NCBI GenBank assembly: GCA_966128725.1
Contig: CBHYLN010000020.1
Location: 1-49,732, forward strand
Length of the DNA: 49,732 bases
From: JAFDZV01 sp966128725
GTDB taxonomy: Bacteria; Bacteroidota; Ignavibacteria; OLB7
Direction of reading: 5' to 3'
Made by a program: the position numbers and the translations under genes. Of this stretch, positions 44,580 through 49,732 are shown in pieces; within the stretch, counting starts at the first letter, position 1; every line of letters starts with the position of its first letter. The notes beneath the pieces were generated by a model. It was not told the DNA's origin, searched no databases, and worked only from the letters and a program-made list of their open reading frames with translations.

Positions 44580-46787
44580 ATGTCGCGTATTGCCCATATC
44601 GCCAGCGCACGGAGGATGTTACTCGGGTTCGCTACGGCGTTGATATTGCTGCTGCCCGGCGCAACGCCCGTGGCTGCACAGAACAACGATCAGGGGAAAT
44701 CGAATGTGATCGAGGACACGTTTGATGACAGCTACGGCTACGATGAGCCGGCAATCGACGATGTGGCCGAGGAACTGGAACGCCGTGCCGGCAGGCCGAT
44801 CGAATTGCACACAACAACGGCCACCGAGCTGGCCCGACTGCCTGGCATATCGCTGCCAACCGCGCTTCGGGTACTGGACGCCGTTGACGCCGGGCACGCG
44901 ACCACAATGGCCGCGATCGATTCGCTGGCCGGGCTCACCGCCGAGGAAGTGGCAATCCTTGAGGCATTCACGGTGCTTACCGATAGAACCCGCAACGCGG
45001 AGCGCAGGCTGCCGGAAATCGAGATTCGGGCGCGGGTGCTCCGCGATCTGCAGACCAGGGCCGGATATCGCAACCCGCTGCTGCGTGTTCTGCAGCAACC
45101 CGATTCCGCTTCACCGAAACGTGTGCGGCCGGATACGATCGCAATCGGCAGCGCCTACCTTGGCACGCCGGAGGCCGTGCTTGTTTCCGCGGAGGCAACG
45201 TGGCCGAACTTCGCGCTGGAAGCCGCGTTCGAGAAGGATGCCGGCGAAGCGATCCTTGCCCACGACACGCTCGGTTATCGATATCAGGCGCTGGAATCCG
45301 TACGTGCCGACAGCCTGCCAACATTGGCCCAGGCACGGCTGGCGGCATTTGTCAGCGCCTCGTTCACCGCGACCATTGGCAATACACACCTTGTGCTCGG
45401 CGACTATCGCGCCACCTTTGGCCAGGGACTGGTGCTATGGCTGGGGCGCGAGGGCGCCAAAGGGACCGACGTGCTGGCAGCCCCCCGCAAGAACGGCGGC
45501 GGCATTCGTGGCTACAGCGGAGCCGACGAGGCAAACTTCCTGCGCGGCGCGGCGATTGTGCACGACCGCCGCGACCGCTGGGGGAACGGGTGGGATGCCG
45601 AGGCGTTTGTCTCGCACCGGTATCACGATGCCGCCAGCTTGAGCGCCACGGACAGCGACAACACGGTCGTGGTGCAATCGTTACGGGACAACAGCTACCG
45701 GCGCACGCGGTCCGAGCTTCGCCACAGCGCAACCGTTATCGAAACACTGATTGGGGGCCATGCCGGAATCACGCGGCGTGCATGGAGCCTTGGCCTTACC
45801 GGATACGAATCGGCAATCGTCACGACCGTGGACTCCGGACTGCAATCCCCGGCAACCACAAGCCGGGCGGCCATGCTGGGGGCGCACGGCCACGCTTCGC
45901 TCCCCAGCGGCGAACTTTTCGGCGAACTGGCATGGAGTTCCAGCCGCACAATCGGCGGCCTGGGCGGATTTCACACGGCGTTGGGCGCGATACGCATTGT
46001 GCTGGCGGTCCGATGGCTGCCGCCCGATTTCATCACGTTGCACGGCAGCGGCTTCGGCGAATCGCCCACGGCGCAACGAAACGAACGCGGCCTGTACCTT
46101 GGCTTCAACACACGCCTGACAACCGGACTGTCCGTTCGCGGCTACGCCGATCTGTTCCACGTGCCGGCCCCCACACCAACAATGCCGATACCGTACCACG
46201 GGAGCGACGGTTTGCTCCGCGTGGAGTATCAACCGATGCCGAACTGCACCGTTACCATGCAGGCGCGCAGCCGCACCAAGCCCGAGGTCCGCCGGCCGGC
46301 CGATTCGCTCGATCGAGACCGCCGCCGCATCACGCCACGCACGGCCACAACCGGGCGCCTGGAAGCACGATACCGGCCAAACGGCGGGCGTTGGGAACTT
46401 CGTGCCCGGCTGGATCGCTCGCATGTTGCCTACGACGCCATCGAACCATCGGCGAACGGATTCGGAACTTCGGTGGCAATTGCCTGGCACCCAACCGCGG
46501 CCCTTGCATTTGGGGCCCGTGTGGCCCTGTTCGATACCGACGCCGACGCGCCATTGTTTGCAACGGAGTACGAGTTGCCGGGCCGGTTGCGCACCGTGGC
46601 GATGGCGGGCCTGGGCCAGCATATCCTGGTGACCGCACGCTGGCGTGTTTCCGATCATGTATCGCTTGCCGGTGTCTTTGGCGCAACCGCTTACAGCGAT
46701 CGGTACCGTATCAGCCCGGGGACAACGCAGCAAATCGACGGCGCAGTTGGAAGCTGGTGCGGCCTGCAGGCAAGTGCGAGATGGTAG
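44580..46787 (+). CDS. Outer-membrane protein with N-terminal helix-hairpin-helix domain
   Basis: 735 residues. The start at 44580 places a signal peptide at residues 13-33 (LLGFATALILLLPGATPVAA). Residues about 78-130 hold two ComEA-type helix-hairpin-helix units (TTATELARLPGISLPTALRV and LAGLTAEEVAIL), which in other proteins bind DNA. The remainder is a long beta-rich domain with repeated amphipathic strands (GNTHLVLGDYRATFGQGLVL, YLGFNTRLTTGLSVRGYADL) and a C-terminal Arg-Trp, suggesting an outer-membrane barrel. Similar HHH-barrel fusions occur widely in Bacteroidota without an assigned function. It follows the smaller barrel gene in the same direction. Confidence 0.8.
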   Translation: MSRIAHIASARRMLLGFATALILLLPGATPVAAQNNDQGKSNVIEDTFDDSYGYDEPAIDDVAEELERRAGRPIELHTTTATELARLPGISLPTALRVLDAVDAGHATTMAAIDSLAGLTAEEVAILEAFTVLTDRTRNAERRLPEIEIRARVLRDLQTRAGYRNPLLRVLQQPDSASPKRVRPDTIAIGSAYLGTPEAVLVSAEATWPNFALEAAFEKDAGEAILAHDTLGYRYQALESVRADSLPTLAQARLAAFVSASFTATIGNTHLVLGDYRATFGQGLVLWLGREGAKGTDVLAAPRKNGGGIRGYSGADEANFLRGAAIVHDRRDRWGNGWDAEAFVSHRYHDAASLSATDSDNTVVVQSLRDNSYRRTRSELRHSATVIETLIGGHAGITRRAWSLGLTGYESAIVTTVDSGLQSPATTSRAAMLGAHGHASLPSGELFGELAWSSSRTIGGLGGFHTALGAIRIVLAVRWLPPDFITLHGSGFGESPTAQRNERGLYLGFNTRLTTGLSVRGYADLFHVPAPTPTMPIPYHGSDGLLRVEYQPMPNCTVTMQARSRTKPEVRRPADSLDRDRRRITPRTATTGRLEARYRPNGGRWELRARLDRSHVAYDAIEPSANGFGTSVAIAWHPTAALAFGARVALFDTDADAPLFATEYELPGRLRTVAMAGLGQHILVTARWRVSDHVSLAGVFGATAYSDRYRISPGTTQQIDGAVGSWCGLQASARW

Positions 46788-46903
46788 GGCTTGCGAACAA
46801 ACCCGGGACGCCGAACGTTTTGTTCGGGGCGGCTTAAACGCCGGCCAGCACGCAGGGGTCACACGCGGTGCAAATGCTGGCAGGCCCGCTGATCCCAATC
46901 CCA

Positions 46904-46930
46904 CGGCGGCTGGTTTCGCCGGCTTTTGTT
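46904..46930 (+). terminator. Weak Rho-independent terminator
   Basis: 5-bp GC stem (CGGCG with CGCCG, 8-nt loop), then GCTTTTGTT. It is 117 nt after the helix-hairpin-helix gene and 40 nt before lolA. Confidence 0.45.
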
Positions 46931-46969
46931 AATTAGCGGTTTATCCCAAATCAAATCCTCGGAACGGCA

Positions 46970-47620
46970 ATGAGCAGACGATGTACGGCAATCCTGGCCC
47001 TTGCGCTGGCGGCCTCCATAGTGACCGCGCCGGGCGCTGAAGCGCGAAAGATCGGCGGCGATGTCCGCGAGATCGTGAAGAAGGTGAAGGCGCTGTATGC
47101 ATCCACCCGTACAGCCGACATACGATTCGAGCAGACCGGCGGAGGTGGCCGTTCGGTTGGGAGCCTTGTGTACGCACCCGGCGACAAGTACCGCCTGGAA
47201 CTGCCGAAGCAGACGATGGTAAGCGATGGCAGCCGGGTATGGACCTATACGCCCGACAAGCATCAGGTTGTGATTTCGCGAGCCTCGAAGGCTCCGGGAC
47301 GCCTTACGCCGGAGGATTTGCTGACATCGTTCCCCGGCGACTACCGCACCGAACTGGCAGGCGAGCAGACCGTGAACGGCCGCGCGGTATGGGTGGTGCG
47401 ATGCACGCCCGGCACCGGCAGGAAGATCGGTGACGTGACGAAGGCAACCCTGTATGTGGACAAGGCGAACTATCGGTTCCAGCAGATCGATGTTGAAAGC
47501 CCTTCGATTGGCACGCTGAAACTCCGTATACTTTCGGCGCAATACGGCCTGAGCGTTGCCGATTCCAAGTTCACGTTCGCGGCACCGCGCGATGTGCGGG
47601 TCATCGACCTCTCGAACTGA
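46970..47620 (+). CDS. lolA: Outer-membrane lipoprotein carrier LolA
   Basis: 216 residues. LolA takes lipoproteins from LolCDE and carries them across the periplasm to the outer membrane. Signal peptide to about residue 24. Pattern: VREIVKKVKALYASTRTADI, QTGGGGRSVGSLVYAPGDKY (the mobile half-barrel edge), LELPKQTMVSDGSRVWTYTP, LTPEDLL, and NYRFQQIDVES. It matches the LolA/LolB-like fold, including the DGSRVWxYxP turn that is the family hallmark. Confidence 0.9.
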   Translation: MSRRCTAILALALAASIVTAPGAEARKIGGDVREIVKKVKALYASTRTADIRFEQTGGGGRSVGSLVYAPGDKYRLELPKQTMVSDGSRVWTYTPDKHQVVISRASKAPGRLTPEDLLTSFPGDYRTELAGEQTVNGRAVWVVRCTPGTGRKIGDVTKATLYVDKANYRFQQIDVESPSIGTLKLRILSAQYGLSVADSKFTFAAPRDVRVIDLSN

Positions 47621-47664
47621 TATTGCCGTGATTGCCGGCATCAAGTAGCGCCAGCTTCGCGCCG

Positions 47665-48666
47665 ATGCCGGCCATTGGTACCAATCCGAATTCCCACGTG
47701 GCCGAAAACTCCCCCGAAGGGCATCGTTCGTTCGATACTCCCGTCGTGCAGGTTGCTGCTACATGGGGGAAACGGCTGTTGCAGTGGATGGTGTGGCTGT
47801 GGCGGCATATGTGGGAGATAGCCTTGCGCACCGACAACGATCACGTGTTCATGTTCGCCGCCGGCATCGCCTTCAACATCCTGACCGCGATGGTTCCCAC
47901 GGTGCTGCTGCTGCTGTACGTGCTTGGCACCGTGCTCGACCCGCACACCATCATGCAGGAGCTGAACAAGGTATTCACCACGTACATCGTGGCCGAGGGA
48001 TATCGCGAGGACATCCTGCTGAAGCTTCAGGCACAGATCACGATCCTGGTGCAGAACCGTGGTATCGCGGGATTGATCGGCTTGATCGGTCTGCTCTGGA
48101 GCGCTTCGGCGCTGGCGTCGTCCATCCGGGTGGCGATCAACCGGGTGCTTCGTTGCCGCGAGTCGCGCAACTACGTGATCTACAAGCTGTACGACTTCGT
48201 GGCCATCATGCTGATCGGCATCCTGGTGTTCGTGTCGATCATCACCGGCCCCCTGCTGCAATTGCTGCTTGCCGCCGGCGACCGCATCGGCGAGGCCCTG
48301 CATCTGGCCCAGTTTGAAGGCTTCATCTCCTTTGGCGTCAACTTCGTGATCACGCTCTTCCTGTTCTACGTGATCTTCCGTTACATGCCCTATCAACGTC
48401 AGGAGCGGCACATCGTATTGGTGGGCACGCTTGTAAGCACGGGCCTTTGGGAGCTTGCCCGTTACGTTTTCAGCCTGTACGTGACGGAGTTCGGGACGCT
48501 TGGCCGCGTGTACGGCACGTATGCGTTTTTCGCCGCCGCTGCCCTGTGGATCTACGTGAGCGCCCTTGTGTTCCTGATTGGCGCCGAGGTGGCATATCAT
48601 GTGAAGCAGAGCCGATGGAACGCGCAGCGCCTGTTCAACAGGCTTGCCGAGCAGGCGCGCCGCTAA
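47665..48666 (+). CDS. YihY/BrkB (UPF0761) family membrane protein
   Basis: 333 residues from the ATG at 47665; a TTG at 47632 is possible. The family has six membrane spans with typical sequences: MFAAGIAFNILTAMVPTVLLLLYV, WSASALASSIRVAINRVLRC, VNFVITLFLFYVIFRYMPYQ and YGTYAFFAAAALWIYVSAL. The function is not settled; the old names RNase BN and BrkB are not supported biochemically for most members. It starts 44 nt after lolA. Confidence 0.92.
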   Translation: MPAIGTNPNSHVAENSPEGHRSFDTPVVQVAATWGKRLLQWMVWLWRHMWEIALRTDNDHVFMFAAGIAFNILTAMVPTVLLLLYVLGTVLDPHTIMQELNKVFTTYIVAEGYREDILLKLQAQITILVQNRGIAGLIGLIGLLWSASALASSIRVAINRVLRCRESRNYVIYKLYDFVAIMLIGILVFVSIITGPLLQLLLAAGDRIGEALHLAQFEGFISFGVNFVITLFLFYVIFRYMPYQRQERHIVLVGTLVSTGLWELARYVFSLYVTEFGTLGRVYGTYAFFAAAALWIYVSALVFLIGAEVAYHVKQSRWNAQRLFNRLAEQARR

Positions 48667-48856
48667 CGGCGGTGTCGCGAACAACCGTGCCACACACCGC
48701 ATAACCATACTACATTGTACCCGACCAGTTGCGATGAGCCCCGTTTGCGGTTCACCGCTCGGGCACGCGCAACGCCTGGCGCACCATCAAGCAACAATGG
48801 CACACCGGCCAGCGCCGATGTGCCATTGCAATTTCCATCCCCGGGCCACCAACCAC

Positions 48857-48895
48857 GTTACCGAACAATGTTACCGAACAATCGTACCGAACAAC
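48857..48895. repeat. 13-bp direct tandem repeat, three units
   Basis: GTTACCGAACAAT twice exactly, then CGTACCGAACAAC. It lies in the 248-nt gap between the YihY-family gene and the L,D-transpeptidase, just past the 3' ends of both convergent genes. Confidence 0.75.
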
Positions 48896-48914
48896 GGGGT
48901 TGGGCCAGTGCGCG

Positions 48915-49732
48915 TTACTCGCCGTCGACCTTCGGTGGCGCCGATGATGATGCCTTCTTGGCACGCGCGGCCGCGGCCTTCGCGGCGGCTGCCTCCTTGG
49001 CCTTACGGATCTTGTTGTAGTTGATCGATGCCGACAGGCGCACATTGGGACGTATCACACCACGGGCACGCAATGTGTCCTCGGCCACCATGTAGCGATG
49101 GCGATCGGCAATGCCGCCTCGTGCATCGCCCGGCACCTGCGAAATCGGTATCCACGCCTCCTCAACACCCATCGGGTTCTTCGGCAACTGGATCACGTTC
49201 TCCCGATTCGACGTAAGCTCCAGCCAGGGGCCGCCACGCGGACGCGAGAAATCGAATACGTCCAGAATGATCACCGGAGTACCGGTAAGGGCCATCATGC
49301 GTCCGTTGGCATCGCGCGCCGCGCCAACACCCCAGCCGAACAGCCACTCGGCGTCCGGCATGAACTGGCGCACGCACGAGTGCGAAACCGGACGGCCCGG
49401 CATCACGAACTGGTGGAAGGCATTGCCAGCATACAGGTGAAAGTTGAACGTAAACGGCAGCTTCCAGTTTTCGTTCAACGACGAAATACGCAACCGTTCC
49501 TTCCAGTTCAGGGCGTAGCGCCCCGGGAACGTGGCCTTGCGCTCGGTGCCGGTGTTACACGCGGCAAAACGCACCAGGTGCCCGTACTCGTAACAGGCAT
49601 AACACTGATACTTGTTGGAGATGAAGATCAACTTCGGCAGGGTGTCGCCATCCGGGTAGCGCGCCGGGAAGATCGAGTAGGCGCGCAGGTCACCGATCAC
49701 CGTATCCGGTGTGATGATTGTGTCGCCGAGAT
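48915..49732 (-). CDS. L,D-transpeptidase (YkuD) family protein, partial
   Basis: At least 272 residues; the frame stays open to the window edge with no start, so the N-terminus is missing. The YkuD core is visible: FHLYAGNAFHQFV, then SHSCVRQFMPDAEWLF with the catalytic Cys (codon 49374-49376) in the S-H-x-C-x-R motif. Such enzymes crosslink peptidoglycan or attach proteins to it using a Cys nucleophile. The C-terminus carries an Ala/Lys-rich run (RKAKEAAAAKAAAARAKKAS) that is unusual and may bind acidic polymers. Confidence 0.9.
   Translation of the reverse strand, partial: LGDTIITPDTVIGDLRAYSIFPARYPDGDTLPKLIFISNKYQCYACYEYGHLVRFAACNTGTERKATFPGRYALNWKERLRISSLNENWKLPFTFNFHLYAGNAFHQFVMPGRPVSHSCVRQFMPDAEWLFGWGVGAARDANGRMMALTGTPVIILDVFDFSRPRGGPWLELTSNRENVIQLPKNPMGVEEAWIPISQVPGDARGGIADRHRYMVAEDTLRARGVIRPNVRLSASINYNKIRKAKEAAAAKAAAARAKKASSSAPPKVDGE

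Overview
The window reads as a chromosomal piece of a GC-rich Gram-negative bacterium of the Bacteroidota/Chlorobiota superphylum, most plausibly a Kapabacteria- or Ignavibacteria-like lineage. The reasons are several C-terminal sorting domains of the type IX secretion system (T9SS), PorV-like and PorD-like (DUF4835) proteins, a Bacteroidota-style promoter (TTG-N21-TAnnTTTG), outer-membrane lipoproteins, LolA, and a base composition well above that of typical Bacteroidetes. The taxonomic placement is inference from gene content; there is no rRNA gene in the window.

Layout. 1-4331 holds a secreted FG-GAP/FlgD-like protein, a tiny T9SS-domain protein and a PorV-like barrel, tightly packed. 4531-8578 is housekeeping: rpiB, glyA, tatC and a long-chain polyprenyl diphosphate synthase. 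8571-10862 encodes two exported ankyrin-repeat proteins. 10945-13549 has a nucleotide-sugar-type epimerase on the minus strand, a 13-bp tandem repeat, and an OmpA-domain lipoprotein. 13754-15853 is a TPP riboswitch followed by thiC. 16115-19766 holds a membrane protein with a Gly/His/Cys-rich tail, a PP-loop ATPase, a DUF1287 lipoprotein and a KirBac-type potassium channel. 19898-21199 is a pirin/DUF5519 pair. 21469-24528 is an ABC-F ATPase followed closely by the RNA ligase RtcB. 24529-27165 is a 2.6-kb stretch without a confident full-length gene; it contains a candidate small RNA, two small ORFs and several RNA hairpins. 27166-30824 has a very long secreted fibre-like repeat protein and a small T9SS-sorted protein. 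31092-36314 is a minus-strand thiamine operon (thiO-thiS-thiG-tenI-thiD-GNAT-thiE) behind its own TPP riboswitch. 36485-42336 carries two tandem paralogous subtilisin-like proteases, each with a T9SS sorting domain. 42440-46787 has a PorD-like protein, a small barrel protein and a helix-hairpin-helix outer-membrane protein. 46970-49732 ends with LolA, a YihY/BrkB membrane protein and an L,D-transpeptidase that runs off the window.

Functional threads. (1) Thiamine: both branches, pyrimidine (thiC, thiD) and thiazole (thiO, thiS, thiG, tenI), plus coupling (thiE), sit here under two separate TPP riboswitches. (2) Export: Tat translocase, T9SS-sorted cargo, PorV/PorD-like helpers, LolA and outer-membrane proteins form most of the rest. 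(3) RNA/translation stress: the ABC-F and RtcB genes appear co-transcribed behind a leader with a short ORF overlapping a strong stem-loop, which looks like a translational attenuator.

The parts most worth a second look are the ABC-F/RtcB unit and its leader, the promoter-to-terminator small RNA near 25.5-25.7 kb, the acetyltransferase embedded in the thiamine operon, and the sorting-domain-less 1006-residue fibre protein beside a mini T9SS protein.
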